Source: Kocuria massiliensis
GTDB lineage: Bacteria; Actinomycetota; Actinomycetes; Actinomycetales; Micrococcaceae
Direction: 5' to 3'
DNA length: 64,000 nucleotides
NCBI RefSeq assembly: GCF_900169715.1
Contig: NZ_LT835161.1
Span: 859,590 to 923,589 of the forward strand
Shown here: piece by piece, positions 46,775 through 56,052 of the stretch
Position numbering within the stretch: position 1 is the first letter of the stretch
How the letters are laid out: each line of letters opens with the position of its first letter
Translations under genes and position numbers: made by a program
The notes under the pieces: model-generated
Database searches by the model: none
Told to the model about the DNA's origin: nothing
What the model saw: only the letters and a program-made list of their open reading frames with translations

Positions 46775-46829
46775 CTTTATTCGTTGCGGCGATGACGCAG
46801 GGCCTTTCGGCCAGGGCGCAGACGCACAG

Positions 46830-46901
46830 TGGGATATGGTGTAATTGGCAACACAGCGGTTTCTGGTACCGTCGTTCTAGGTTCGAGTCCTGGTATCCCA
46901 G
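46830..46901 (+). tRNA. tRNA-Gln (anticodon CTG)
   Basis: A 72-base cloverleaf: acceptor TGGGATA/TATCCCA, anticodon loop TTCTGGT, T-arm with GGTTCGAGTCC. CCA is not encoded (CGG follows the discriminator). Confidence 0.95.
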
Positions 46902-47029
46902 CGGTTACGGATCATCACTTTCAACAGTGATGGAAGTAACATTCTTCGATTTGGAAACACACTTGAAAGTGTGTAAACTAAGTCGAGTCTTCCTGAGGAA
47001 AGAATACATCTTTCACAGGAAATCAATTT
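46902..47029 (+). other. AT-rich spacer with two hairpins between the tRNAs
   Basis: 128 bases, clearly richer in A and T than the rest of the window. Two small hairpins are visible: CATCACT/AGTGATG (46913-46932) and ACACACT/AGTGTGT with a TGAA loop (46957-46974). Probably processing sites in the tRNA precursor. Confidence 0.5.
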
Positions 47030-47102
47030 GGCCCCATCGTATAGCGGCCTAGTACTCCGCCCTCTCACGGCGGCAACACCGGTTCGAATCCGGTTGGGGT
47101 CA
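47030..47102 (+). tRNA. tRNA-Glu (anticodon CTC)
   Basis: A 73-base cloverleaf: acceptor GGCCCCA/TGGGGTC, anticodon arm CCGCC-CTCTCAC-GGCGG, T-arm CCGGTTCGAATCCGG. CCA is not encoded. Confidence 0.96.
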
Positions 47103-47109
47103 CGGCTAC

Positions 47110-47140
47110 AAAAAGTCCGGCACATTGTGCCGGACTTTTT
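47110..47140 (+). terminator. Rho-independent terminator of the tRNA unit
   Basis: A stem around GTCCGGCA/TGCCGGAC, flanked by five A on the left and five T on the right, directly after tRNA-Glu. Confidence 0.88.
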
Positions 47141-47195
47141 GCGTATCTGACGGTTCTTTCTTCGGAGCCGCTCCTGTGTATGCCAAGATGGCACC

Positions 47196-48938
47196 GTGGA
47201 TACACCCGAGCACGCATCATTTCTCACCGCCTGTGAGGGGCTTGAATATGCCCTGAACCGCGTCGATTTCCCCGTGGAAACTCGGAACGTCGCATCAGGC
47301 CGCCTGATGCGAGATCGCTTGATAGGCCAGGTGCGCGACTATTTCTTGCCTCGAGCCCGGCATCTGGAGTCGCCTCTCACCATGGTTGTCGGTGGCTCGA
47401 CCGGAGCAGGCAAGTCCACTTTGGTCAACTCCCTCATGCGGGCCACTGTCAGCGCCTCGGGCGTGGTGCGCCCAACTACTCGTCGTCCTGTCTTAGTACA
47501 CCGGGCCGAAGACACGGCATGGATGGGACCCGACCGGCTACTGCCTCACATGCCGCGCGTCGAACACGGATCGACCAAGTCCGGCAACGATGATCAAGAA
47601 CTCGAAGTGTGCGTGAGCGACGCCGCGCCGGGCGGCATCGCACTGATCGATGCACCGGATCTTGATTCTGTGTCGGACGACAACAGGCGATTATCCAGGC
47701 AGCTGCTCGAGGCCGCCGACGTCTGGCTCTTTGTGACCACAGCCAATCGATATGCGGACGCGGTTCCTTGGGCCGTCCTGGAACGAGCGGCCGAGCGCCG
47801 GATCGCCGTGGCGGTCGTCCTGAACCGTGTGCCGGCCGGTGGGGGAGCTGAAATCCTCGCAGACCTGCGGCGTCTACTGGCCGAAAAGGGATTGCACCCC
47901 ACCTTGACGGTGTCGATTTCTGAACAGGAGCGGGACGAACGCGGCATGCTTCCGGAGTCGGCAGTTGAAGGGCTCCGGTCGTGGCTCGATGCTTTGGGTC
48001 GAGATGCAGAGGCCCGAGCGGATATCGCGGCGAGCTCCTTGGCGGGTGCAGTGGACGCCCTCGATGCCGATCTCGCGGCCCTCCAAGAGACGGTCCGAGA
48101 ACAGCACGAAGCTCTCGAACAGTTGGAGCACGACGTCGTTGCCGCCCAAGAAGCCGCCCGCAAAAATATCGTGGATTCGATGAGCGACGGCGCCTTGCTA
48201 CGGGGCGAGGTGCTCACCCGGTGGCAGGAATTCGTGGGGACGGGCGAATGGTTCCGCCGGCTGGAAAACGGCGTCGGTCGTGTGAGGGACAAGCTCGGGA
48301 ACTATCTGCGAGGAAACCCGCGACGTGCCGAGCGCATCGAGTCGGAGCTCGAATCGGGGTTATTTCGTGTGATCGTCGAGGAGACGGCAACGGCTGTGGA
48401 GGACGCCCACCGTGCCTGGTACCGAGACCCGGCCGGACGCGGTCTTTTGGACGGGGACGACCTCGGTCACCTGCCTTCGGACTTTTCGGACCGTACCCAA
48501 GAAGAAATCCGGGCCTGGCAACAAGGCATTATGACCATGATGTCAACGGAAGGTGCCGGCAAGAGGCAGCGTGCTCGCTTCCTCTCGATGGGTCTGAACA
48601 CTGCTGCGGTCGTCCTGATGATCGTGGTGTTTTCGGCTACAGGTGGCCTCACGGGAATCGAGGTGGGCATCGCCGGGGGAACCGGCGTCGTCGGGCTCAA
48701 GCTCCTGGAGGCCATTTTCGGAGAAGACGCGGTGCGCCGGATGGCCGAACAAGCGCGTTCCGACCTCGTGAATCGGATTGACGGACTCTTGGACGAGGCA
48801 ATGGAGGCTTTTCGGGCGCGTCTGCCCGAAACGGAAGACGCTGTGCGGGTAATTGCCGAAACGAGGCAACGGATGGCGGCTGCCGGGCGGGAGCTCCGCT
48901 CACGCGAGCGACACGTGAAAAAGGGCGGTCGGGAATGA
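47196..48938 (+). CDS. Dynamin-like membrane GTPase, first of a pair
   Basis: A 580-residue GTPase starting at a GTG. G1 is GGSTGAGKST (66-75), a Thr-rich switch region VRPTTRRP (91-98), G3 DAPDLDS (152-158), G4 probably NRVP (210-213). Residues about 280-325 are coiled coil (ALQETVREQHEALEQLEHDVVAAQEAARK). A hydrophobic stretch at about 465-509 (AAVVLMIVVFSATGGLTGIEVGIAGG) would enter the membrane, followed by helices. The plan resembles bacterial dynamin-like proteins. The stop overlaps the second GTPase by four bases. Confidence 0.78.
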   Translation: MDTPEHASFLTACEGLEYALNRVDFPVETRNVASGRLMRDRLIGQVRDYFLPRARHLESPLTMVVGGSTGAGKSTLVNSLMRATVSASGVVRPTTRRPVLVHRAEDTAWMGPDRLLPHMPRVEHGSTKSGNDDQELEVCVSDAAPGGIALIDAPDLDSVSDDNRRLSRQLLEAADVWLFVTTANRYADAVPWAVLERAAERRIAVAVVLNRVPAGGGAEILADLRRLLAEKGLHPTLTVSISEQERDERGMLPESAVEGLRSWLDALGRDAEARADIAASSLAGAVDALDADLAALQETVREQHEALEQLEHDVVAAQEAARKNIVDSMSDGALLRGEVLTRWQEFVGTGEWFRRLENGVGRVRDKLGNYLRGNPRRAERIESELESGLFRVIVEETATAVEDAHRAWYRDPAGRGLLDGDDLGHLPSDFSDRTQEEIRAWQQGIMTMMSTEGAGKRQRARFLSMGLNTAAVVLMIVVFSATGGLTGIEVGIAGGTGVVGLKLLEAIFGEDAVRRMAEQARSDLVNRIDGLLDEAMEAFRARLPETEDAVRVIAETRQRMAAAGRELRSRERHVKKGGRE

Positions 48939-50632
48939 AAAACGACGAGCTGTTCAGCATCGACCAGCGAGCCGCGGCCCTTTCGGAGGCCCTCGATGCG
49001 GGCCGGGGGATAGTGCCGGACGATGTCGTGACTCAGGCCGACGACGTGGTGGGGCGGGTCCTGGAGCGGGCCGGCGTCTGTGCCGAGGATACGGTCGTGG
49101 GATTCTTCGGAGCCACGGGTTCCGGAAAGTCCAGCCTGTTCAACGCCGTCACGGGCAAGAATTTTGCGACAGTGGCCGTTACACGCCCGGCAACCACTGA
49201 GCCTATGGCGGCCGTCTGGGGCGAGGGCGATCATCGGCCGCTCACACAATGGCTGGGCATTGAAACCGTTCATCGCCTGGGATCGGGGCACCGACCAGGG
49301 GCGGTTGGTGAAAAGTCGTTCTGGGAGAAGTTGCGTCAGGCCTTCCCGGGCGGTGGCGGGAACGAATCGTCCGGTGGCGTGGTCCTCGTGGATCTGCCCG
49401 ATTTCGATTCGATTCGACGTCTCAACCGTGAGGTGGTCGAACGTTTTGCCGAACGAGTCGACGTCATGGTGTGGGTCTTCGATCCGCAGAAGTACGCGGA
49501 CCATCTGATCCATGCCGAATTCATCACCCCGCTCTCGCGGCACGGGGGCCTGATGCTCGCCGTGCTCAATCAAGCCGATACCCTCCACGACACGGAGTTG
49601 CCACCGGTGCTCGATCACTTGGCCGAACGCCTCGACATAGATGGCGCGGCGTCCCACCTGGCGCGTCCGCCCTTTGCCGTGTCGGCGCGGGACGGTAGGG
49701 GTATTGATGAGTTGGGCGAGGCTATCAACGACGTCGTCCGAGGCAAGAATGCCCTTAACCGTCGACTCGCCGGGGACCTCGACGCCGTAGCGGAGCGGCT
49801 CTCCCGTTATGACGGCGGCCCCGAACAGATCGAGATCGGAGGGCGAGCCGCTGATGACCTCGCCGTGGGGTTGTCCTCGGCTCTTCGCGCCGACGACTTG
49901 GTCGAAGCTTCCCGACGTTCCCAGCTACGACGCTCGGCCCGGCACACCGCGTGGCCTCCGTTGCGATGGGTCCGTCGTGTGGGTCAAGACCCCTTGCGGA
50001 GAGTGGGAATCACCCGGCCTACCGGCGATCACGCCGGCATGAGCAGGCAAGCTCTTCCAGAGTTCGACGCCGGCGCCCGAGCTACCGTGTCTGCGGCCAT
50101 TCGCCGGTGCGCTGAGGAGTCTGCGAGTGGCGTGGGGGAGCCTTGGCATCATGCCGTGCGAGACGCCGGTCGTTCTCGGATGTCCGCGATTCCCGACGCC
50201 CTGGAGCGCGCCGTCACGGCGTCGGACTTCGAGACGGAGCGTCGTCGTTGGTGGTGGGGTCCCCTCAACGTCGTGCAATGGCTGGCACTGGCTACTTTGG
50301 TGGTAGGCCTCGGCTGGCTGACCGCGCTTTTTGCGGCCGATTACGTGAGGATGCCCCTCGCGGATCCCCCCGATGTACGGGGGACGGGTATTCCGGTGCC
50401 CACCGTGCTCCTTGCTGGTGGCGTGGCGCTAGGCCTTGTGACGAGCGGGGTGGCGGCCTGGATTCGTGGTTTCAGCGCGAGACGGCACGCCAAGCGCTTG
50501 CGAGCCCGCATCCATGAGCAGTGTCGGCAGGTCGGCGAGCGAGAAGTCTTGGCGCCGATGGGCGAGGTATTAGAGCGTCGGAACCGGATGCTCTCGTCGT
50601 TATCCCAGGCCAGAGACCATCACATTTACTGA
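48935..50632 (+). CDS. Dynamin/YfjP-like membrane GTPase, second of a pair
   Basis: A 565-residue GTPase. G1 is GATGSGKSS (59-67), switch VTRPATTEP (82-90), G3 DLPDFDS (153-159), G4 NQAD (212-215). Two hydrophobic helices near the C-terminus (WLALATLVVGLGWLTALFAADYV and VPTVLLAGGVALGLVTSGVAAW) anchor it, with a helical tail after them. Its ATG overlaps the stop of the first GTPase, so stoichiometric co-expression is likely. The 3' end overlaps the convergent iclR-type gene by 7 bases. Confidence 0.78.
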   Translation: MKNDELFSIDQRAAALSEALDAGRGIVPDDVVTQADDVVGRVLERAGVCAEDTVVGFFGATGSGKSSLFNAVTGKNFATVAVTRPATTEPMAAVWGEGDHRPLTQWLGIETVHRLGSGHRPGAVGEKSFWEKLRQAFPGGGGNESSGGVVLVDLPDFDSIRRLNREVVERFAERVDVMVWVFDPQKYADHLIHAEFITPLSRHGGLMLAVLNQADTLHDTELPPVLDHLAERLDIDGAASHLARPPFAVSARDGRGIDELGEAINDVVRGKNALNRRLAGDLDAVAERLSRYDGGPEQIEIGGRAADDLAVGLSSALRADDLVEASRRSQLRRSARHTAWPPLRWVRRVGQDPLRRVGITRPTGDHAGMSRQALPEFDAGARATVSAAIRRCAEESASGVGEPWHHAVRDAGRSRMSAIPDALERAVTASDFETERRRWWWGPLNVVQWLALATLVVGLGWLTALFAADYVRMPLADPPDVRGTGIPVPTVLLAGGVALGLVTSGVAAWIRGFSARRHAKRLRARIHEQCRQVGEREVLAPMGEVLERRNRMLSSLSQARDHHIY

Positions 50633-51459
50633 TGCGCGCGGAGCGCATCGGTGAGTTGCCGCGCCGCCTGACATACGACGTCGGCGTGGAGGCGGCCAGG
50701 TTGCCTCGTGAGCCGTTCGATCGGGCCAGAGATGGAGACGGCTGCGATGACCTTTCCCGAAGGATTACGGACGGGAGCCGAGACTGAGGCGATACCTCGT
50801 TCTCTTTCCCCGACAGACTGCGCCCAGCCACGGCGTCGGACCGCGGAGAGCACCGTTGCCGAGAAGCGAGCCTGACGCAAGCCGTCCAAGAGTCGGTTGT
50901 GATCCTCCCACGCGATGAGCACCTGAGCAGCCGATCCGGCCTTCATGGACAGCTGAGTTCCCACGGGGATCGTGTCTCGTAATCCGATCGGCCGTTCCGC
51001 AGACGCCACGCAGATTCGCCATTCTCCCTGACGTCGGTACACCTGCGAGGACTCCCCGGTCAGGTTGCGCAACTGATTGAGCACCGGGCCTGCCGCGGCA
51101 ATCAAACGGTCTTCACCGGCCGCCGAGGCCAGCTCTCCGAGGCGAGGACCGAGTACGAAACGGCCTTGGATGTCCCTGGAGACCAGACGATGGTGGGTGA
51201 GGGCCACCGCAAGTCGATGTGCGGTGGGACGTGCGAGTCCGGTCGCTTCCACGAGCTGGGAGAGGCTCGCGGGCCCCGCCTCAAGACAATCGAGAATATG
51301 GGTTGCCTTGTCCAGAACGCCGACGCCGCTGGGGTGAATGGTAACGGACATGGGATTGGCCGTTCCTTTGCCTCCCAGGATTCCCTCTCGGGCGGTTCCT
51401 GTGGGCGGGGCAATGCTCTCGGCCGTGGTGTCGTCTGTTGATTCTGGAGAATGGCTCAT
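50626..51459 (-). CDS. IclR family regulator, NdgR/LtbR type
   Basis: A 277-residue regulator with an N-terminal winged helix ([43 protein letters not shown], about 45-90) and a C-terminal effector domain ([42 protein letters not shown]). The sequence and its divergent place next to leuCD match NdgR of Streptomyces and LtbR of Corynebacterium, which control leuCD. The start is uncertain: an in-frame ATG at 51351 ([12 protein letters not shown]), with AAAGGAA upstream, gives the usual length, and the first 36 residues look unstructured. Confidence 0.9.
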   Translation of the reverse strand: MSHSPESTDDTTAESIAPPTGTAREGILGGKGTANPMSVTIHPSGVGVLDKATHILDCLEAGPASLSQLVEATGLARPTAHRLAVALTHHRLVSRDIQGRFVLGPRLGELASAAGEDRLIAAAGPVLNQLRNLTGESSQVYRRQGEWRICVASAERPIGLRDTIPVGTQLSMKAGSAAQVLIAWEDHNRLLDGLRQARFSATVLSAVRRRGWAQSVGERERGIASVSAPVRNPSGKVIAAVSISGPIERLTRQPGRLHADVVCQAARQLTDALRAHQ

Positions 51460-51567
51460 GGTGCTAATGGTGAGGTCTCAAATGTTGGAATGCAAGTCCA
51501 CGTTGTGGAAAGCCTAAAAATCGCCGGGCACAATGAGAGCAACACACACAGGACATCGGAGGACACC

Positions 51568-52995
51568 TTGGTTGACTCAGCGCATCGCCCAATGACCTTG
51601 GCCGAGAAGGTTTGGTCGGATCACCGCGTCGTCGCGGGCGAAGATGGCCGTCCCGACCTCATCTACATCGATCTGCATCTCGTCCACGAGGTGACCTCTC
51701 CTCAGGCCTTTGAAGGCCTTCGCCTGGCGGGTCGGAAACTTCGTCGCCCGGATCTGACGATCGCGACGGAAGACCACAACACTCCGACGCAAGATATTTT
51801 TTCTCGCATCGCTGACCAGACATCGCGACAACAAATCGAAACCTTGCGTGCGAATGCCGAGGAATTCGGCGTGCGAATTCATTCACTGGGAGACGCGGAA
51901 CAGGGCATCGTGCACGTCGTCGGGCCCCAGCTGGGTTTGACTCAACCCGGCATGACGGTCGTCTGTGGAGACTCGCACACCTCGACTCACGGTGCCTTTG
52001 GCGCCTTGGCCTTCGGCATCGGTACCAGCGAGGTTGAGCATGTGATGGCAACCCAGACCCTTTCCTTGGCACCCTTCAAGACGATGGCCATTACCGTCAA
52101 CGGCCACCTCAAGCCGGGCGTGACGGCCAAAGACATCATTCTTGCCGTTATCGCGAAAATTGGGACCGGCGGCGGGCAAGGCTACGTGCTGGAATACCGA
52201 GGCTCCGCGATCGAAGAATTGTCGATCGAAGGCCGCATGACCATCTGCAACATGTCGATCGAGGCAGGTGCGCGTGCCGGCATGGTTGCCCCAGACCAGA
52301 CGACGTTCGACTACGTGCGACAACGGCCGCATGCGCCCCAAGGAGAAGACTGGGATCGTGCGGTCGAGTACTGGTCGTCATTGCGTACCGATGAGGGCGC
52401 ATCGTTCGACGCCGAGGTTGTCATCGATGCGAACGAGCTGGAGCCATTCGTGACGTGGGGAACCAACCCTGGCCAGGGTGTGGCTCTCTCCGAATGTGTC
52501 CCGGATCCAGAGGATGCGGGTGACGAGAATGCCAAGGCATCGGCGGTCAAGGCCCTCGAGTACATGGACCTTAAAGCAGGCACGCCCATGAAGGATATTG
52601 CCGTAGACACGGTGTTCCTAGGGTCATGCACCAATTCCCGCATCGAGGATCTTCGCGCGGCGGCGGAGATCCTCCGAGGGAGGACGAAAGCCCCGAACAT
52701 CCGCATGATGGTTGTCCCGGGATCGGCACGCGTGCGTCTTCAGGCGGAAGAGGAAGGCCTTGACCGAGTGTTCCAGGAATTCGGCGCCGACTGGCGGTTC
52801 GCGGGATGTTCGATGTGTCTTGGCATGAATCCAGACCAGTTGGCCCCGGGGGAGCGTTGCGCATCAACCTCCAACCGAAATTTCGAGGGACGGCAAGGTA
52901 AAGGCGGCCGCACCCACCTCGTCTCGCCCCTAGTCGCAGCGGCGACAGCAGTGCGAGGCACGTTGAGCTCGCCGTCCGACTTGCAGGAAGCCTAG
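51568..52995 (+). CDS. leuC: 3-Isopropylmalate dehydratase, large subunit
   Basis: With LeuD isomerises 2- to 3-isopropylmalate using a 4Fe-4S cluster. Cluster ligands lie in [13 protein letters not shown] and [10 protein letters not shown]; the N-terminal part has [18 protein letters not shown] and [23 protein letters not shown] place the start at the TTG at 51568 because GGAGGA ends five bases before it; the ATG at 51592 is the alternative. The protein is then 475 residues. The 108-base gap to the regulator gene should hold its operator. Confidence 0.95.
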   Translation: MVDSAHRPMTLAEKVWSDHRVVAGEDGRPDLIYIDLHLVHEVTSPQAFEGLRLAGRKLRRPDLTIATEDHNTPTQDIFSRIADQTSRQQIETLRANAEEFGVRIHSLGDAEQGIVHVVGPQLGLTQPGMTVVCGDSHTSTHGAFGALAFGIGTSEVEHVMATQTLSLAPFKTMAITVNGHLKPGVTAKDIILAVIAKIGTGGGQGYVLEYRGSAIEELSIEGRMTICNMSIEAGARAGMVAPDQTTFDYVRQRPHAPQGEDWDRAVEYWSSLRTDEGASFDAEVVIDANELEPFVTWGTNPGQGVALSECVPDPEDAGDENAKASAVKALEYMDLKAGTPMKDIAVDTVFLGSCTNSRIEDLRAAAEILRGRTKAPNIRMMVVPGSARVRLQAEEEGLDRVFQEFGADWRFAGCSMCLGMNPDQLAPGERCASTSNRNFEGRQGKGGRTHLVSPLVAAATAVRGTLSSPSDLQEA

Positions 52996-53004
52996 GAGGA
53001 ACCG

Positions 53005-53604
53005 ATGGAACCGATTACTCAACACACCGGCGTCGCCGCACCTTTGCGGGCCTCGAATGTGGATACCGACCAAATCATTCCGGCCGTGTACCTGAAGCGA
53101 ATCACTAAAACGGGATTCGACGATGCCTTGTTTGCGGGGTGGCGGAAGGACCCGGAATTCGTCCTCAATCAACAGCCGTTCCGTCATGCGAGCGTCTTGG
53201 TGGCCGGTCCAGATTTCGGTACAGGATCTTCTCGCGAGCATGCCGTGTGGGCCTTGAAAGACTACGGGTTCCGCGTGGTCCTCTCGTCGCGATTTGCGGA
53301 TATCTTCCGAGGAAATTCCGGTAAGCAGGGCCTCGTCGCGGCCCAGCTGGAGCAGCAAGATATCGAGCTGATCTGGAAATCCATCGAGGAGAACCCCGGA
53401 ATCCAGGTGACGGTCGATCTGGAATCACGGACAGTGACATGCGGCTCATTGACCGTGACGTTGCAGATCGACGAATACACCCGCTGGCGCCTCATGAATG
53501 GGCTAGACGATATTTCTCTGACCCTCCAGCATGAGGACGCGATTGAGGCTTTCGAGGCCGAGCGTCCTTCCTTCAAACCCCGTACGCTACCGGCGAAGTT
53601 CTAG
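53005..53604 (+). CDS. leuD: 3-Isopropylmalate dehydratase, small subunit
   Basis: A 199-residue swivelling domain partner of LeuC. The motifs are [35 protein letters not shown] and [24 protein letters not shown] precedes the ATG and nine bases separate it from leuC. Confidence 0.96.
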   Translation: MEPITQHTGVAAPLRASNVDTDQIIPAVYLKRITKTGFDDALFAGWRKDPEFVLNQQPFRHASVLVAGPDFGTGSSREHAVWALKDYGFRVVLSSRFADIFRGNSGKQGLVAAQLEQQDIELIWKSIEENPGIQVTVDLESRTVTCGSLTVTLQIDEYTRWRLMNGLDDISLTLQHEDAIEAFEAERPSFKPRTLPAKF

Positions 53605-53619
53605 TGTGATGAAAGATTC

Positions 53620-53661
53620 CCGGCCGCTCTTGAACCGCCCCGCGGCGTGAGGAGCGGCCGG
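53620..53661 (+). terminator. Terminator of leuCD
   Basis: A 10-bp perfect stem (CCGGCCGCTC / GAGCGGCCGG) with a 22-base loop, 16 bases after the leuD stop. Confidence 0.6.
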
Positions 53662-53751
53662 TCTGCACCGTGCACACTCCCGAAAAAGGTTGTTCCGGAC
53701 TCGCGACGGCGCGGCAAGGGTGAGTCGCATTCGACGGGCGCATTGGTACCG

Positions 53752-53757
53752 TAAAAT
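53752..53757 (+). promoter_or_regulatory. -10 box upstream of murA
   Basis: TAAAAT in the 233-base gap before murA. The start would fall near 53764, giving an untranslated leader of about 75 bases. Confidence 0.4.
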
Positions 53758-53837
53758 GGTCCCAGAATGCGTGTCACTTGCGGACACGCGCGAATCGTCG
53801 GGCTTTTCTCGCCCGCACACACGAGGATTGGAACTCT

Positions 53838-55166
53838 ATGATCGGCGCATTGCACATACAGGGTGGGGAACCCCTCCGAGGGGAAGTCTCGGTCCGTGGC
53901 GCGAAAAATCTCGTGCCGAAGGCCATGGTCGCGGCCCTACTCGGTGCAAGCCCGTCCGTCTTGCGTAGCGTCCCGGAAATTAAGGACGTCAATGTCGTGA
54001 CCGACTTGCTGTCCTTGCACGGCGTCACGGTTAACAAGGATCCCGAGAACGGGGATCTCAAGCTGGACCCCACTAACGTCTCGGTGGCCCGACACGCGGA
54101 TATCGACGCGCATGCGGGTGACTCCCGCATCCCGATCCTGCTGTGTGGCCCGTTGTTGCATGCCATTGGCGAGGCCTTCATTCCGGACCTCGGCGGATGC
54201 AAAATCGGCGACCGCCCGATCGATTACCACTTAGAGGTTCTGCGGAACTTCGGTGCTGAGGTCGATAAACTTCCGTCGGGTATTCGGATGACCGCACCCA
54301 AGGGTTTGCGCGGGGCAAAAATCGACCTGCCGTACCCCTCTGTGGGAGCAACCGAGCAGGTCCTGCTGACGGCCACGCGCGCTGAGGGCAACACCGAATT
54401 GCGCGGTGCGGCCACTGAGCCCGAAATCATGGATCTCATCGCGATCTTGCAGAAGATGGGCGCGATCATCACGGTTCAGACCGATCGCGTGATTCACATC
54501 GAAGGTGTTCCGAGCCTCAGCGGATATAACCACAAGGCCCTGCCAGACCGCATCGAGGCGGCATCCTGGGGTTCCGCTGCGCTGGCCACCGGCGGCGACA
54601 TCTTTGTTCGTGGAGCTCATCAGGCCGACATGATGGCCTACTTGAATACATTCCGGAAAATCGGCGGTGGCCTCGACATCACGGACGAAGGCATCCGGTT
54701 CTACCACCCTGGTGGCAAACTGAACCCGCTTATCGTCGAGACCAACGTGCACCCTGGCTTCATGACCGACTGGCAGCAGCCCTTGGTGGTGGCGTTGACA
54801 CAGGCCGACGGCGTCTCGATCGTCCACGAAACCGTGTATGAAAACCGTTTCGGATTTACCGGGGCTCTCAACCGCATGGGCGCGACCATTCAGCTTCATC
54901 GCGAATGCCTCGGCTCGGTCCCATGCCGTTTCGGGCAGCGCAACTTCCTGCACTCGGCGGTCATTTCGGGACCGACGCCGTTGCACGGAACCGACATCAA
55001 TATTCCGGATCTTCGCGGCGGGTTCAGCCACCTGATCGCGGCTTTGGCCGCCGAAGGTGACTCCAAGGTGACCGGAGTCGAACTCATCAATCGCGGTTAC
55101 GAGCGATTCGTTGCGAAGCTGGAAGGCCTCGGAGCAAAGTTCGACATCGAAGACCTGGCGGCCTAG
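53838..55166 (+). CDS. murA: UDP-N-acetylglucosamine 1-carboxyvinyltransferase
   Basis: Transfers enolpyruvate to UDP-GlcNAc, the first committed step of peptidoglycan synthesis. The 442-residue protein has GGEPLRGEVSVRGAKNLVPKAMVAALL and the active-site loop LGGCKIGDRPIDYH, where Cys121 is the fosfomycin-target cysteine; mycobacteria have Asp there. I start at the ATG at 53838, which gives the family N-terminus; the frame is open upstream to 53778. It heads the murA-plsC-gpsA-ddl block. Confidence 0.95.
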   Translation: MIGALHIQGGEPLRGEVSVRGAKNLVPKAMVAALLGASPSVLRSVPEIKDVNVVTDLLSLHGVTVNKDPENGDLKLDPTNVSVARHADIDAHAGDSRIPILLCGPLLHAIGEAFIPDLGGCKIGDRPIDYHLEVLRNFGAEVDKLPSGIRMTAPKGLRGAKIDLPYPSVGATEQVLLTATRAEGNTELRGAATEPEIMDLIAILQKMGAIITVQTDRVIHIEGVPSLSGYNHKALPDRIEAASWGSAALATGGDIFVRGAHQADMMAYLNTFRKIGGGLDITDEGIRFYHPGGKLNPLIVETNVHPGFMTDWQQPLVVALTQADGVSIVHETVYENRFGFTGALNRMGATIQLHRECLGSVPCRFGQRNFLHSAVISGPTPLHGTDINIPDLRGGFSHLIAALAAEGDSKVTGVELINRGYERFVAKLEGLGAKFDIEDLAA

Positions 55167-55171
55167 CAGTC

Positions 55172-55996
55172 ATGGCGGGCGAAGGAAAAGCGGGAGTGCG
55201 GAAATCCGCGCCGTCGAAGAAGAAGCGGCCCTTGGAGACCGTGGCACCGAGCCGCGGCGGGGATCTGCTGTTTCGGGCGACCGCGGCGGTCGTGCGACGT
55301 GCGTTGGACCTGGCCATGAGGCGTTCCTGGAAAGGCGTGGAAAAATTGCCGCGCGACCAGGGGTACATCGTGGTCGCAAACCACGTGACCGAGGTGGATC
55401 CGTTGACGGTCGCGTACCTCGTGTACATGTCCGGAACGATCCCGCGTTTCCTCGCCAAAGAGTCCCTGTTCCGCATTCCGGTGGTCGGCACCATACTTCA
55501 CCGCACCGCACAGATTCCCGTTTTCCGCGGTTCCATGGATGCGCGGAAGTCGTTGGAGAGTGCTCGAGCGGTCATCGACGCCGGGGGCGCGGTGCTGATC
55601 TATCCGGAAGGAACCTTGACCAAAGATCCCGACCTCTGGCCCATGGCTGGTAGGTCTGGTGCCGCGCGGCTTGCTTTGGCCACTGGGGCACCCGTCGTGC
55701 CGATTGCTCACTGGGGCGACCAAGAATTCTTGGCTCCCAAGGCCACCAAGCCCCAATTTTTCCCGCGCAAAACCGCTCACGTCTTGGTGGGAGACCCCAT
55801 CGACCTGTCGGATGTTCGTGCGGAGAATCGGACGGATCACGTGAGCCGTGATGCGCTGGCTGAGGCTACGGAGCGCATGATGGACGCGCTGACCGGCCTG
55901 GTCGAGCAATTGCGAGGTGAGGAGGCCCCTGAGGGGCGGTGGGATCCTCGGTTGAACCGCAGGGTTCCTCGAACTCCCGGGAAAACCGCTAGGTAG
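55172..55996 (+). CDS. plsC: 1-Acyl-sn-glycerol-3-phosphate acyltransferase
   Basis: A 274-residue membrane-associated acyltransferase of phospholipid synthesis. The catalytic HX4D motif is in NHVTEVDPL (about 69-77), the phosphate-binding block in FRGSMDARKSL, and motif III in YPEGTLTKDP. The N-terminal 25 residues are basic. It starts five bases after murA, and gpsA, which makes the glycerol-3-phosphate precursor, follows. Confidence 0.93.
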   Translation: MAGEGKAGVRKSAPSKKKRPLETVAPSRGGDLLFRATAAVVRRALDLAMRRSWKGVEKLPRDQGYIVVANHVTEVDPLTVAYLVYMSGTIPRFLAKESLFRIPVVGTILHRTAQIPVFRGSMDARKSLESARAVIDAGGAVLIYPEGTLTKDPDLWPMAGRSGAARLALATGAPVVPIAHWGDQEFLAPKATKPQFFPRKTAHVLVGDPIDLSDVRAENRTDHVSRDALAEATERMMDALTGLVEQLRGEEAPEGRWDPRLNRRVPRTPGKTAR

Positions 55997-56052
55997 CCAA
56001 CCCCGAGGGCGCCCCTCAACCCGCCGGGACACCCGCGAACGGAAGGAAAATC

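Noticed and set aside
46792-47052. Open frame across the tRNA-Gln/tRNA-Glu region
   Set aside because: It overlaps two well-folded tRNAs and ends inside the second; not a protein gene.
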